A stretch of 64,000 nucleotides of DNA from Desulfonema magnum (GCF_017377395.1 NZ_CP061800.1:3865633-3929632); one strand, 5' to 3'; counted from the first letter of the stretch, positions 46,122 to 56,820 are shown. Notes: generated by a model from the sequence alone, not told the origin. Made by a program: numbers and translations.

Positions 46122-46568
46122 TTATACTCCGCCAAAAACATATTTGCTGACCAGCTCTTCTATATCCAAAGCTGACTCCGTTTCATCAATACTATCCCCC
46201 GGACTGAGAAATTCATCCGAGCCGCCGGCTGAAAGTTTGATATATTTATCCCCGATCAGTCCGGCAGTTTTGACAGATGCGATGACATCATCAGCCAGTT
46301 TTATTTCATTGTTTACCTTTATCTCCACCAGAGCCACTTTATCCTCCAGATCCAGAGATACAGAATGAACTTTTCCAACAGGGACTCCCGCCATTTGCAC
46401 TTCGGCTCCGGCCTTGAGACCTGAAACAGATTCAAACCGGGCGTAAAGGGCATAGTCATTCCCTCCGATCCACTCCATCTTTCCGAGCTTGATGGACAGA
46501 TACCCTGCACAAAGGATGCCGATAATCACAAAAATTCCCACTGATATCTCAACAGATGACTTTTTCAC
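46122..46568 (-). CDS. mlaD: MlaD/MCE domain protein
   Basis: 148 residues. One N-terminal span (VEISVGIFVIIGILCAGYLS) and a single MCE domain: ARFESVSGLKAGAEVQMAGV, PVGKVHSVSLD, VASVKTAGLIGDKYIKLSAG. MlaD forms the hexameric periplasmic ring of the inner-membrane Mla transporter. Length is typical. It is preceded by a heptamer array in the mlaF-mlaD gap and followed closely by mlaC. Confidence 0.93.
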   Translation of the reverse strand: MKKSSVEISVGIFVIIGILCAGYLSIKLGKMEWIGGNDYALYARFESVSGLKAGAEVQMAGVPVGKVHSVSLDLEDKVALVEIKVNNEIKLADDVIASVKTAGLIGDKYIKLSAGGSDEFLSPGDSIDETESALDIEELVSKYVFGGV

Positions 46569-46588
46569 GATTCCTCCGAATGAATAGG

Positions 46589-46700
46589 TGTTAGGTGTTA
46601 GGTGTTAGGTGTTAAGTGTCAGGTGTTAAGTGTTAGGTGTCAGGTGTCAAGTCTTTGTTCTTCTTAACTTAACACCTAACACCTAACACCTAACACCTTT
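46589..46700. repeat. Heptamer array TGTTAGG and inverted CTAACAC
   Basis: About ten TGTTAGG/TGTCAGG units followed by the inverted units TAACACC, making a potential hairpin between mlaD and the mlaF stop. Confidence 0.85.
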
Positions 46701-47441
46701 TTAACTTTCAACCCCCTGAATAAAGTTCTGCACCACAGAGTCAGGGAGTTTTTGAATCTCATCCGGGCTTCCTTCAAAAAGGATTTTGCCCTGCTCCAGC
46801 ATGGCAATGCGCTGGGAAATATAAAAAACATCAGGGATTTCATGGCTCACCACCACGGCTGTAAATCCGAATTTTTTCTGGTAATCAGAGATCATGCTGT
46901 GAACCGCATTTTTGCGGATCGGATCCAGGCCGGTGGTAGGTTCGTCAAAAAGAACAATCTCCGGATCAGTTATCAATGCTCTTGCCATTGCCACCCGTTT
47001 TTTCATCCCCCCGGAAAGCTGAGAAGGATATTTGTCATTGATATCATTCAGGTCAAGCTGCTGCATTTTCTCCTCAACCTGTTGCTGAATCTCTTTTTTC
47101 CGCAACGAAGTCTTTTCCATAAGCGGAAGGGCAATGTTTTCAAAAACCGTCATGGAATCAAAAAGAGCTGTTCCCTGGAACATATAACTGAATTTTTTTC
47201 TCATAGCCCTTTTCTCAGCCTTTTTCATCTCTGAAACTGGCTGTCCCTGAAAGAGAATCATGCCGGAATCAGGTTCCACCAAGCCGATGATATGTTTGAG
47301 CAATACACTTTTGCCCCCGCCGCTTTTGCCGATGACCGTGGTAACTTCCCCTTTGTAAATACAAAAATCAGCGCCGTTCAGGACATGATTATCACCAAAT
47401 TTTTTAGAGATGTTTTTAATTTGAATAAGCGGTTGGTCCAT
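46701..47441 (-). CDS. mlaF: Mla transporter ATP-binding protein MlaF
   Basis: 246 residues. A complete ABC ATPase: Walker A VIGKSGGGKSVLLKH (38-45), Q-loop FSYMFQGTALFDSMTV, signature YPSQLSGGMKKRVAMARAL, Walker B EIVLFDEPTTGLDP and H-loop VVVSHEIPD. The 'TALFDSMTVFENIALPL' segment is typical of MlaF. It energises phospholipid transport with MlaE. It lies 69 bp downstream of mlaE. Confidence 0.95.
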   Translation of the reverse strand: MDQPLIQIKNISKKFGDNHVLNGADFCIYKGEVTTVIGKSGGGKSVLLKHIIGLVEPDSGMILFQGQPVSEMKKAEKRAMRKKFSYMFQGTALFDSMTVFENIALPLMEKTSLRKKEIQQQVEEKMQQLDLNDINDKYPSQLSGGMKKRVAMARALITDPEIVLFDEPTTGLDPIRKNAVHSMISDYQKKFGFTAVVVSHEIPDVFYISQRIAMLEQGKILFEGSPDEIQKLPDSVVQNFIQGVES

Positions 47442-47510
47442 AAATCTCGAACCCCTTAAAATTAAAGTTAAGAATTGAAAAACGCAAATTTCTCAATTCT
47501 CAATTTTTTC

Positions 47511-48314
47511 CTAAAGCAAAAAAGAAGTCAGAACATAGTCAGTCACAAGAATCAGCACACAGGAATGAACCACCGCCGTCGTGGTGGAAATCCCCACGCC
47601 TTTGGCCCCGAACCCTCCGGCACGGGTGTGCGTGTAATACCCCTGAAAACAGCATATAGTCACAACCACTGCGGCAAAAGCAAGTGACTTGATAAATCCG
47701 CCATTAATGTCCACCATTGAGACACTTGTTTCCATTCCGGAAAAATAAATACCGGGATTGACGCCGAGCAGTAACGAACCTGTCAGATATCCCCCGAAAA
47801 TTCCCACCACATCAAAAAGCGCGGCAAGAAGGGGAAAACTGATAAGTGCAGCCGCCATCCTGGGACCGACAAGAAAACGTATGGGATTAATATCCATGGT
47901 TTTCAGAGCGTCGATTTGTTCGGAGATTCGCATGATACCGATTTCAGAAGCCATGGCAGACCCGGCCATGCCCGTGACCATGATGGCACTGAGAACCGGT
48001 CCCAGTTCCCGGATCAGCGTAAGCCCTATGGCCGACCCCAGCACGCCTTCGGACCCAAATTTTATCAGCGTGTAATATAACTGAAGCCCCAGAACCATTC
48101 CGGTAAATGCCCCTGTCAGACAGATAACAAAAAGAGATTTCATACCGATAAAATAAATTTGATGTATGATTTTAGATAGCTGAAGGGGAAACGTAAAGAT
48201 ATGAATAAATCCCTTGAAAAAGAAAATGGTAATTTTGCCTGTTTCCTGAACCAGGGAAATGATTCGTCTGCCAAGGACAGACAAAGGTATTGTCATGAAA
48301 TCAGTTTGATTCAT
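47511..48314 (-). CDS. mlaE: Mla transporter permease MlaE
   Basis: 267 residues. The MlaE/YrbE permease: SLFVICLTGAFTGMVLGLQL, LTLIRELGPVLSAIMVTGMA, GSAMASEIGIMRISEQIDAL and DINPIRFLVGPRMAAALISF, with five or six membrane helices. It is the first recognised gene of the minus-strand mlaE-F-D-C run. The exact start is uncertain: 48314 is the first ATG, and no strong ribosome site is seen. Confidence 0.93.
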   Translation of the reverse strand: MNQTDFMTIPLSVLGRRIISLVQETGKITIFFFKGFIHIFTFPLQLSKIIHQIYFIGMKSLFVICLTGAFTGMVLGLQLYYTLIKFGSEGVLGSAIGLTLIRELGPVLSAIMVTGMAGSAMASEIGIMRISEQIDALKTMDINPIRFLVGPRMAAALISFPLLAALFDVVGIFGGYLTGSLLLGVNPGIYFSGMETSVSMVDINGGFIKSLAFAAVVVTICCFQGYYTHTRAGGFGAKGVGISTTTAVVHSCVLILVTDYVLTSFLL

Positions 48315-48798
48315 AACCCGCTTCCTGTTGAAATTTTTAGAGAAAAGACAAAAAATAATAATCAGAATCAGATTTGTTCCAACATAATTTGTTGCATTTG
48401 AGACTGAAACAGAGTAAACTAAATTATTTTAGTTCGAAAAATTCGCTCAGACAAACGAAAATATTGATATAGTCAACAAACTTCCGAAGTTTCCAACACT
48501 TCGGAAGTCTTCGATTTTATGCAATTCTTATGCCAGAACACATCTGAAATACTTCAAAATAATTTTATTTGGCGAATATAGTGAACTAAGGCTTGTATGT
48601 CAAGCAGAGTTGTGTAATAATTTAATCTGTTCCCGGACACCGACGAAAAATAAGTCTGAAGAATCAGGATGTTGTAAATAAACGCTCATGAAAAACCCGG
48701 GTTTTTCGCTCCCGGTTATGAAGATATTTTCAGATAAAAAACCCGGGTTTTCAAAATTTATTTTCACGGTAAAGATCAATTCAAAGGATGGTAAAAAC
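48315..48798. other. Divergent gap with two palindromes
   Basis: 48482-48515: hairpin AACTTCCGAAGTTTCCAACACTTCGGAAGT (shown in parts: ACTTCCGAAG / CTTCGGAAGT). 48688-48760: GAAAAACCCGGGTTTTTC and AAAAAACCCGGGTTTTC palindromes close to the family D core. The rest (48340-48480, 48516-48680) is AT-rich and probably holds the promoters of the divergent genes, none of which I can pin down. Confidence 0.5.
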
Positions 48799-49131
48799 AT
48801 GGCTCAGGAAAACGATATTGTGCTTATATATTTTGAAGATAACCCTCTTATGTTTGCCAGGATAGAAGATATTTCCCCGGATGTTAAAAGGGACTGGTAT
48901 CATGTGAAACTGCTTCTTCTTCAGATACCGTTGCAGGTTGTCACATGGATATTAAGGGATGTTTATATCAATGGTGAGGAATTCACCATGAACGGAAAAA
49001 AAATGCGAATGGAAGAGGTTATCTGCCCTGAACAACCTGAAATTCCCGAACCTTCCCAAGAAGAAGAGGAAGCACCGAAAAACTCCGGTGACGCAAAGGT
49101 GATATCTCTGACAAATCGAAAGAAAAACTAA
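48799..49131 (+). CDS. Small hypothetical protein
   Basis: 110 residues: MAQENDIVLIYFEDNPLMFA, RIEDISPDVKRDWYHVKLLL, QVVTWILRDVYINGEEFTMN, KKMRMEEVICPE, then a Pro/Glu-rich linker (QPEIPEPSQEEEEAPKN) and a basic end. It is a compact beta-rich N-terminal domain with a disordered tail; I do not recognise a named family. AAGGATGG lies upstream of the chosen ATG; a longer start at 48688 would translate palindromic repeats. It is monocistronic and divergent from mlaE. Confidence 0.7.
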   Translation: MAQENDIVLIYFEDNPLMFARIEDISPDVKRDWYHVKLLLLQIPLQVVTWILRDVYINGEEFTMNGKKMRMEEVICPEQPEIPEPSQEEEEAPKNSGDAKVISLTNRKKN

Positions 49132-49164
49132 GCGCTGACTGTCATCGTCAGACATCTGGTTTCC

Positions 49165-49370
49165 GGGTAAATGCTAAAATGCAATTGCTAAAACTCAATG
49201 ATCAAGTTTGCTGACCCGGTTCGGACAAAAAATTTGTCATTCCTGCGAAAGCAGGAATCTGTTTTTGACCGATGCGGCGTTCCGAGAGCAGTGGATTCCT
49301 GCTTTCGCAGGAATGACAGAAAAAAATTTGAACATTGAGCAAAATAAAATTTTAGCACTCCTTATTCGTA
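49165..49370. repeat. Nested GCGAAAGC element with GCTAAAA ends
   Basis: GCTAAAATGCAATTGCTAAAACTCAATGATCAAG flank (given in parts: GCTAAAATGCAATTGC at 49170) encloses TCATTCCTGCGAAAGCAGGA and GATTCCTGCTTTCGCAGGAA, and closes with TAAAATTTTAGCACTCC. The same architecture recurs at 50512-50771. No gene seen to 49537. Confidence 0.7.
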
Positions 49371-49537
49371 TCTCGACAGTCGCAAGTTCTCATAACCTCC
49401 TGAAATTAACGGCACTGATATTTTCCGAGAGGCATATATCGCCCTTTGATTTCAAAAGGTTATGGAACAACTTCCAACTTTGAATTTTGAACTTTTCACT
49501 GTTGAGTTCGTATTTATGACAATTATAAGACAAAGAA

Positions 49538-50515
49538 ATGAAAATCGGTTCACTTTCACTTAAAAATATTACAGTGCTGGCACCGCTCGCGGGCATTACC
49601 AATCTGCCTTTTCGGCTTCTGGTAAAAGAGGCCGGATGCGCATTGGTCTGTTCTGAAATGATCAGTGCCAACGGACTTGTCTATAAATCCCACAAAACCA
49701 TCCGGATGCTCGAAAGCGCAGCAGAAGAAAAACCCTTATCTGTTCAGATATTTGGCTCAGATCCGTCAATAATGGCTGACGCGGCCGCAATGGTTGAGGC
49801 GTCAGGGGCTGATGTGCTTGATATCAATTTTGGCTGCTCAGTTAAAAAGGTACTCAAAACAGGGTCCGGGTCCGCCCTGATGAAAGCACCTGAAAAAACA
49901 GAAGCCATTCTCAAAGCCGTTCGGAACTCAGTAAAAATTCCTTTCACCATAAAAATCAGAAGCGGATGGGATTATTCCGGAACACAGGCGCTCAAAATTG
50001 CCGAAATTGCAGAATCATGCGGGGTAAATGCCATTGCCGTGCATCCGAGAACCGCCACCCAGGGTTTCGGAGGATCCGCTGACTGGTCTGTTATCGCGGC
50101 AATAAAGAAAAGCGTGTCCATGCCTGTTATCGGAAACGGGGATATCGTTGCCCCGGAAGATGCAATAAGAATGCAAAATCAGACAGGCTGCGACGCTGTT
50201 ATGATCGGAAGGGCTGGCATTGGAAATCCGTGGATTTTTTCTCAGGTTTTGTCCCTTATCCGGGGAGAACCTGTGATACCTGTGGATATTCCCCTGCGTT
50301 ATAAGACCATGATACGCTATCTGGAGGCATCCGTGGAATATATCGGGGAGGAACATGCGTGCCGTATCATGCGAAGCCGTCTCGGATGGTTTACAAAAGG
50401 ACTTCCGCACAGCAGCGTATTTCGTGAATCCATCAAGCGGATTTCATCTGAAGACGAGGCAAAAAGACTTATAAAATTATATATGGACTCACTTCTTGAA
50501 AAAAAGGAGTACTAA
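49538..50515 (+). CDS. dusB: tRNA-dihydrouridine synthase (DusB-like)
   Basis: 325 residues, a full-length Dus enzyme: MKIGSLSLKNITVLAPLAGI, then NLPFRLLVKEAGCALVCSEM, QIFGSDPSIMADAAAMVE, VLDINFGCSVKKVLKTGSGS (catalytic Cys), FTIKIRSGWDY, AVHPRTATQGFGG and GRAGIGNPWIF. It uses FMN and NADPH to reduce uridines in the tRNA D-loop. The arrangement matches DusB; exact uridine specificity is not readable. It is followed directly by repeats and the convergent aminotransferase gene. Confidence 0.92.
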   Translation: MKIGSLSLKNITVLAPLAGITNLPFRLLVKEAGCALVCSEMISANGLVYKSHKTIRMLESAAEEKPLSVQIFGSDPSIMADAAAMVEASGADVLDINFGCSVKKVLKTGSGSALMKAPEKTEAILKAVRNSVKIPFTIKIRSGWDYSGTQALKIAEIAESCGVNAIAVHPRTATQGFGGSADWSVIAAIKKSVSMPVIGNGDIVAPEDAIRMQNQTGCDAVMIGRAGIGNPWIFSQVLSLIRGEPVIPVDIPLRYKTMIRYLEASVEYIGEEHACRIMRSRLGWFTKGLPHSSVFRESIKRISSEDEAKRLIKLYMDSLLEKKEY

Positions 50516-50771
50516 AATTACATTTTAGCAAAAGAGGGATTTTGTCTGGTTTTTTCCACCTGTTCGATCTGCTGAAACCCGATAATCAAGTTTTTTTTTC
50601 TGTCATTCCTGCGAAAGCAGGAATCCACAGTTCCCGGGACCGCTGCATCGGCTAAAAATGGATTCCTGCTTTCGCAGGAATGACAGACTGTTTGTTCAAA
50701 CCAGGTCAACAAGCTGATTACCGAGTGAAACTCTTTTCTGAGAAATTCGCTAAAATGTAATTTTAGCACTC
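50512..50771. repeat. Nested element with CTAAAATTACATTTTAG ends
   Basis: Outer ends ACTAAAATTACATTTTAGC and GCTAAAATGTAATTTTAGC enclose a GCGAAAGC-family element (CTGTCATTCCTGCGAAAGCA ... TGCTTTCGCAGGAATGACAG). The left end overlaps the last bases and stop of dusB. Confidence 0.75.
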
Positions 50772-50811
50772 CTTGTTTTTTTTTGTATGGGAAATTATAA
50801 AATTGAATAAA

Positions 50812-50855
50812 AATTACAAGGAAGATGGATAAGAAAAGGAAAAAAATTCCCTTTC

Positions 50856-50880
<25 letters not shown>
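50812..50880. repeat. GATAAGAAAGGG-type stem-loop, encodes end of the aminotransferase gene
   Basis: TACAAGGAAGATGGATAAGA pairs with TCTTATCCGATTTCCCTGTA. Its right arm encodes the last residues (YREIG) and stop of the minus-strand aminotransferase. It may act as its terminator. Confidence 0.75.
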
Positions 50881-52022
<1,142 letters not shown>

Positions 52023-52029
52023 AAAATAT

Positions 52030-52336
52030 TCCTTAATACTCGTTCCCAGGCTCTGCCTGGGAACGCATTCTCAGAGGCTCTGCCTCGTGTGTGATCACAA
52101 GCCAATACCACGCAAGGCTCTGCCTCGTGTGTGACCACAAGCCAATACCACGAATACCACGCAAGGCAGATTCCCCTGGGGTATGCGTTCTCAGAGGCTG
52201 GTATTGTCTTGTGTGTGATCACAAGCCAATACCACGCAAGGCAGAGCCTTGCAGTATGCGTTCCCAGGCGGAGCCTGGGAACGAGAAGTTTTTTGCAGTA
52301 TGCGTTCCCAGGCGGAGCCTGGGAACGAGAAGTTTT
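52030..52336. repeat. REP-like repeats of the GTTCCCAGGC.CTGCCTGGGAAC type
   Basis: Palindromes CTCGTTCCCAGGCTCTGCCT-GGGAACGC at the left, GCGTTCCCAGGCGGAGCCTG twice at the right, and between them four imperfect copies of GTGTGATCACAAGCCAATAC with AGGCTCTGCCT fragments. They fill the aminotransferase-ftsB gap. Confidence 0.85.
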
Positions 52337-52337
52337 T

Positions 52338-52625
52338 TTATTGTTTACTGATTTTGAATATGATCTCGTTTTTGCTGACAACCCCGAGTTCCTGCCTTGC
52401 TATATTTTCAATAAAAACAAGGTCATTTTTTAATCGCTCTATTGAATGATATAAAGAGATGTTTTCCTGCACGAGCATTTCGTTTTTGTCCTTCAGACCG
52501 TCTCTGGCTTTTTTAAGCATATTGAGGTCGGCAAGGCCCTTGTCACCGAATATAATAAGCAGAAACAGGCAAAACAACGCTGCGATTGCAGAAGTTACCA
52601 GCATATTTTGTTTTAAGTTCAGCAT
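52338..52625 (-). CDS. ftsB: FtsB/DivIC-type septum formation initiator
   Basis: 95 residues with one N-terminal membrane span (NMLVTSAIAALFCLFLLIIF). A coiled coil (KKARDGLKDKNEMLVQENIS, LYHSIERLKNDLVFIENIAR) and the typical end 'IARQELGVVSKNEIIFKI' follow. It is a bitopic divisome protein that bridges FtsL and FtsQ in known systems. Its start overlaps the murJ end by 7 bp, so it is the last gene of the gcvH-to-ftsB run. The family is short and variable, hence the moderate symbol confidence. Confidence 0.8.
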   Translation of the reverse strand: MLNLKQNMLVTSAIAALFCLFLLIIFGDKGLADLNMLKKARDGLKDKNEMLVQENISLYHSIERLKNDLVFIENIARQELGVVSKNEIIFKISKQ

Positions 52626-54187
52626 TTTTTCAACCCTTTTTTTGCCATTGTCAGCACTTTTTCAAATTCCTGGCTTTTCGTCAAAAAGGAAAAAAATCCG
52701 TAAGCAAGCAAACCGACTGCGATACTTATCACAACCCCTGAAAAAAGATTCAATACTGTTCCGTGTTCTGGCGGGATAATCAGAGATGCCGCACTCCGCA
52801 CAAAAATTGCCATTAATAATGAACATAACACAGAATTGAAAACGGATTTTAATATGCTTCTCCATTTTAACAAACCGAGTTTTTTTCTTAGCGAGCGGAT
52901 AAGAAGTCCGAGATTCAGCATTGAAGCCAGTGAGGTGGATAATGCAAGCCCCCCGTGACCCATGGGGATCATCAGAATGATTCCCAGCACCATATTTGCA
53001 AAGATGGATATGACAGCGATTTTTGTAGGGGTTTTTGTATCCTGCAACGCGTAAAACGTGGAAACTACGATGCGAACTGCTGAAAACGCCCAGAGTCCCA
53101 CACTGTAATACAACAGCGCATAAGCGGTCATGCGCGTTGTTTCAATATCAAACGCCCCTCTTTTAAATAACAGCGCCACAATCGGTTCTCTTAAAACAAT
53201 AAGACCTGCCATGGAAGGAATAGTGATAAAGGAAACCAGTTTCATGGCATAGCCGAATGTATCTCTGACAGCCTCAAAATCCTTTGCAGCCGCCTGCCTG
53301 GACAGACTCGGCAGAACAGCCGTGGCTGTGGCAATGGCAAAAATCCCCAGGGGAAACTGCACCAGCCGGTCCGCATAATAAAGATAGGAGACACTTCCTT
53401 CGGGCAGCAAAGAGGCAAGCAGGGTTCCGATGAGAATGTTCAACTGATAAACCGAAGCACCGAACACAGCCGGGAGCATCAGGGTTCCCACTTTTTTTAT
53501 TCCAGGATGGTAAAAGCTTGCTTTTTGCCAGAAATAAAGCCCTTTTTTTATCAGAAACGGCAACTGAAGCCCGAGCTGCAAAAACCCTCCGATAAGAACA
53601 CCGATGGCAAGCCCTGTTACCGGTTCAGCCATATAAGGCGCAATAAAAAACGCAGAAAAGATCAGTGCAAGATTCAGAAACACCGGCGCGAGGGCAGGTG
53701 CGGCAAAATGGCCGAGCGTATTAAGAATTCCCATGCAAAGGGCCACAAGGCAGATAAAAAAAATGTAAGGGAACATGATACGGGTGAGCGTGACTGTCAG
53801 AGAAAATTTTTCAGGCGAATCCGTAAAACCCGGCGCGATCACCTGTATGATGATGGGAGCCAGCAGAATCCCTAAAATGACCATGACAACCAGAATGGCG
53901 GACAACAGCCTTATGGCGGACCGTGCCAGATGAAAAGCCTCATCTTTCCCCTGGTTGGTAAGATATTCGGTAAAAACGGGGATAAATGCAATGCTCAGGG
54001 ACCCTTCGGCAAAAAGCCGTCTTAACAGGTTAGGAATTCTGAACGCCACAAAAAAGGCATCCGAACTCAGCCCGGCTCCGAAGAACCAGGCAATGACAAC
54101 ATCTCTTATAAAACCGAAAATGCGGCTCAGAAATGTTGCCGAACCGACAATACCGGCCGCTTTTGTCATACGGGAATTTTCAGACAT
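52619..54187 (-). CDS. murJ: Lipid II flippase MurJ (MviN)
   Basis: 522 residues, about 14 membrane helices: MTKAAGIVGSATFLSRIFGF, IRDVVIAWFFGAGLSSDAFF, VAFRIPNLLRRLFAEGSLSI, AFIPVFTEY and YYADRLVQFPLGIFAIATAT. MurJ moves lipid II across the inner membrane for peptidoglycan synthesis. The ATG at 54187 directly abuts the TTTGTAA heptamer array, so the usual ribosome-binding region is replaced by ACAAATT units; a second ATG lies 6 codons inside. Coupling to ftsB downstream is evident. Confidence 0.95.
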   Translation of the reverse strand: MSENSRMTKAAGIVGSATFLSRIFGFIRDVVIAWFFGAGLSSDAFFVAFRIPNLLRRLFAEGSLSIAFIPVFTEYLTNQGKDEAFHLARSAIRLLSAILVVMVILGILLAPIIIQVIAPGFTDSPEKFSLTVTLTRIMFPYIFFICLVALCMGILNTLGHFAAPALAPVFLNLALIFSAFFIAPYMAEPVTGLAIGVLIGGFLQLGLQLPFLIKKGLYFWQKASFYHPGIKKVGTLMLPAVFGASVYQLNILIGTLLASLLPEGSVSYLYYADRLVQFPLGIFAIATATAVLPSLSRQAAAKDFEAVRDTFGYAMKLVSFITIPSMAGLIVLREPIVALLFKRGAFDIETTRMTAYALLYYSVGLWAFSAVRIVVSTFYALQDTKTPTKIAVISIFANMVLGIILMIPMGHGGLALSTSLASMLNLGLLIRSLRKKLGLLKWRSILKSVFNSVLCSLLMAIFVRSAASLIIPPEHGTVLNLFSGVVISIAVGLLAYGFFSFLTKSQEFEKVLTMAKKGLKKC

Positions 54188-54352
54188 AATTTGTAATTTG
54201 TGGTTTGCAAGTTGTGATTTGTGATTTGTAATTTGTGGTTTGCAAGTTGTGATTTGTAATTTGTGATTTGTAATTTGTGATTTGTAATTTGTGATTTGTA
54301 ATTTGTAATTTGTAATTTGTGATTTGTAATTTGTAATTTGTAATTTGTAATT
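54188..54352. repeat. Heptamer array TTTGTAA
   Basis: About 23 units of TTTGTAA, TTTGTGA and related, directly upstream of murJ. Confidence 0.92.
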
Positions 54353-54369
54353 AGGTTCTCTCCCTCGTG

Positions 54370-54506
54370 TTAAGATTTTGCAACAATTGCACTTTCAAGT
54401 TTTGCGGCACCGGCAGCAGCTCCGAGCAGTTCTTTGTTATCAGGTGTCCACGCGTTGAGGACCCTGAAAGCAGCCGTGCCTTCGAGTGCTTTTGGGGGAA
54501 TGTTTT
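54370..54506 (-). other. Unexplained open frame after lipB
   Basis: On the minus strand a frame reads KNIPPKALEGTAAFRVLNAW and TPDNKELLGAAAGAAKLESA up to a stop at 54370. It overlaps the lipB 3' end in another frame (open from 54690) and has coding-like composition but no convincing start. It may be a gene remnant or a frameshifted tail; I cannot assign it. Confidence 0.3.
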
Positions 54507-55175
54507 TTACACAGCCCTCTTCAGAAGACGCTGCAATTCGGAGATATCTGTCATAGCGAGTTCGACCTTGAAAACCGATTGAAAGTATTGCCTGACGCTT
54601 TTCCGTACTTGTTTCATAGACACACTTTGCAAAAGCTCCTGCTCCAGCGTTGTTACGCCTATGCCATGCAAACCGCACGGATTTATCCATCCAAAAGGTT
54701 CCAAAGAAAGATTCACATTAAACGCAAACCCATGAAAGCAAATCCCCCGGCGGACCGCAATCCCGATGCTGCCCAGCTTGTTATTGCTCACCCATACGCC
54801 CCGGTTCATGGGATTGCGTTCAGCCTGCACACCAAAATCCGCAGCCGTGCGAATCATGACCTCCTCCAATTTTTCCACATAATCCGTGACACTCAGCCTG
54901 GCCCCTTGCAGGTTTATGATAGGATATCCCACAAGCTGGCCAGGCCCGTGAAAAGTGATATTACCGCCCCGCTCCGCATGAAACACCGGAATACCTGATT
55001 CTTTCAGAAAAGCTTCAGACACAATCAGATTTTCAAGACCTCCCCTTCGGCCCAGAGTGAACACCGGAAGATGCTCTAACAGCAAGACAACATCACGCTC
55101 AAGCCTGCCGTCCCTTCTCGCAGCCACAAGCTCAACCTGCAAATCCCAAGCTTCCCCATATTCAATAACAGGCAT
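54507..55175 (-). CDS. lipB: Octanoyl-[acyl-carrier-protein] transferase LipB
   Basis: 222 residues: IEYGEAWDLQVELVAARRDG, EHLPVFTLGRRGG, HAERGGNITFHGPGQLVGYP, RGVWVSNNKLGSIGIAVRRG (catalytic-pair Lys in NNKLGSIG) and WINPCGLHGIGVTTLEQEL (catalytic Cys). It transfers octanoate from ACP to lipoyl domains; its neighbour gcvH is a lipoylated acceptor, which fits the gene order. I chose the start at 55175 (MPVIEYG) because family similarity begins there; the open frame continues upstream into heptamer repeats (TTG at 55226), which would add KLETGN-type residues. Confidence 0.92.
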   Translation of the reverse strand: MPVIEYGEAWDLQVELVAARRDGRLERDVVLLLEHLPVFTLGRRGGLENLIVSEAFLKESGIPVFHAERGGNITFHGPGQLVGYPIINLQGARLSVTDYVEKLEEVMIRTAADFGVQAERNPMNRGVWVSNNKLGSIGIAVRRGICFHGFAFNVNLSLEPFGWINPCGLHGIGVTTLEQELLQSVSMKQVRKSVRQYFQSVFKVELAMTDISELQRLLKRAV

Positions 55176-55196
55176 TTCCGCACAGAGCCAAATTTC

Positions 55197-55306
<110 letters not shown>

Positions 55307-55308
<2 letters not shown>

Positions 55309-56761
55309 ACCCCATAAGACACGGATGCCGTGCGGCTGTAGTTTCATCCAGCCGTCTGACTTTCGGGCTTGTGGGGGCTTCGTGCAGTTGATCGGGATTT
55401 GTTTTGGCCTCTTCTGCAATGGTCTTAAACGTTTCAATAAAAAGGTCAAGATTTTCTTTGGATTCAGTTTCCGTAGGCTCCACCATAATTGCACCGTGGA
55501 CAACCAGCGGAAAATAGATGGTGGGCGGATGAAATCCGTAATCCATGAGGCGTTTTGCCATATCCAGGGTGGTGACTTTCTGAGCAGCCTGATTTTTATC
55601 GGAAAACACGCATTCATGCATACAAGGTCTGTCATAAGGAAGATACAAAACTCCCTTTAATTTTTCTTTGATATAATTGGCGTTTAACACCGCCAACTGA
55701 CTTACCTTTTTCAAATCCGCCCCCATGCTCAGAATATAGCTGTAAGCCTTTATCAGCACCCCGAAATTTCCGTAAAATCCGTGCAGTTTTCCCACAGATT
55801 GCGGAAAATCTTCAGAAAGAATATATTTTCCATTCTTCTCCATCACACGGGGAACCGGGAGAAAAGGCTCCAGATGCTTTTTCACGCACACCGGACCGGC
55901 TCCCGGGCCTCCGCCGCCATGGGGGGTTGAAAATGTTTTATGGAGATTCAGATGCAAGACATCAACGCCAATATCGCCCATATTGACGATCCCCATGAGT
56001 GCGTTCATATTTGCCCCGTCGCAATAGATCAGCCCGTCTTTTCCGTGAACGATCTCAGCAATTTTTTTAATGTTTTCTTCAAAAAGACCGAGGGTGTTGG
56101 GATTCGTGACCATGATTCCCGCTGTGTCTTCATCCATAAGTTCAGCAACCGTTTCAGCAGAAAGTATGCCCTGGTCATTGGATTTCACCGGAACGGATTT
56201 GAAACCGCAGAGGGTGGCACTGGCCGGATTTGTCCCATGAGCCGTGTCCGGAATAAGAATTTTTGAACGACGTGATCCCTTACTTTTGTGATACGCGTAA
56301 AAAACGAGCATTCCGGTAAGCTCGCCGTGGGCACCGGCCGCAGGTTGGAGAGAAACCGAGTCCATGCCGGTGATTTCCGCCAGAAGCTCCTCAAGCTCAG
56401 ACATCATTTTCAGGGTTCCCTGAGACAGTTCCGGGGGGAGAAGCGGATGCGCATCGGCAAATCCCCGAAGATTCGCCTGATTTTCATTGGTTTTCGGGTT
56501 ATACTTCATGGTGCATGAACCCAGCGGATACATACCGCTGTCAACTGAGAAATTCCACTGGGAGAGCCGGGTGTAATGGCGGATGACATCAACCTCGCTC
56601 AGATCAGGAAAGTCCGGCCCCTCGCCCATGAGTGAAGGATCCGGGGAAGCAGGAGGAACATCCTGCCGGGGCAGAGAAAAACCAATTCTCCCTTTTTTTC
56701 CCTTTTCCCAGAGCAAAGGTTCATTCAGTATCAGACCTGTGGTGCCGACAGTTTCTTTCAT
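55307..56761 (-). CDS. gcvPB: Glycine dehydrogenase (decarboxylating) subunit 2
   Basis: 484 residues. C-terminal half of the P-protein: YPLGSCTMKYNPKTNENQAN, SLQPAAGAHGELTGMLVFYA, RSKILIPDTAHGTNPASATL, GANMNALMGIVNMGDIGVDV and the PLP lysine in LHLNLHKTFSTPHGGGGPGA. With GcvPA it decarboxylates glycine and passes the aminomethyl group to lipoyl-GcvH. It ends HPCLMG immediately at the heptamer array, slightly shortened compared with relatives whose ends vary. It lies 59 bp downstream of gcvPA. Confidence 0.95.
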
Positions 56762-56820
56762 AATTTCACCTCCGACGAATAATTGAGAATTGAGAATTAA
56801 AAATCAAAAATTGAGAATTC

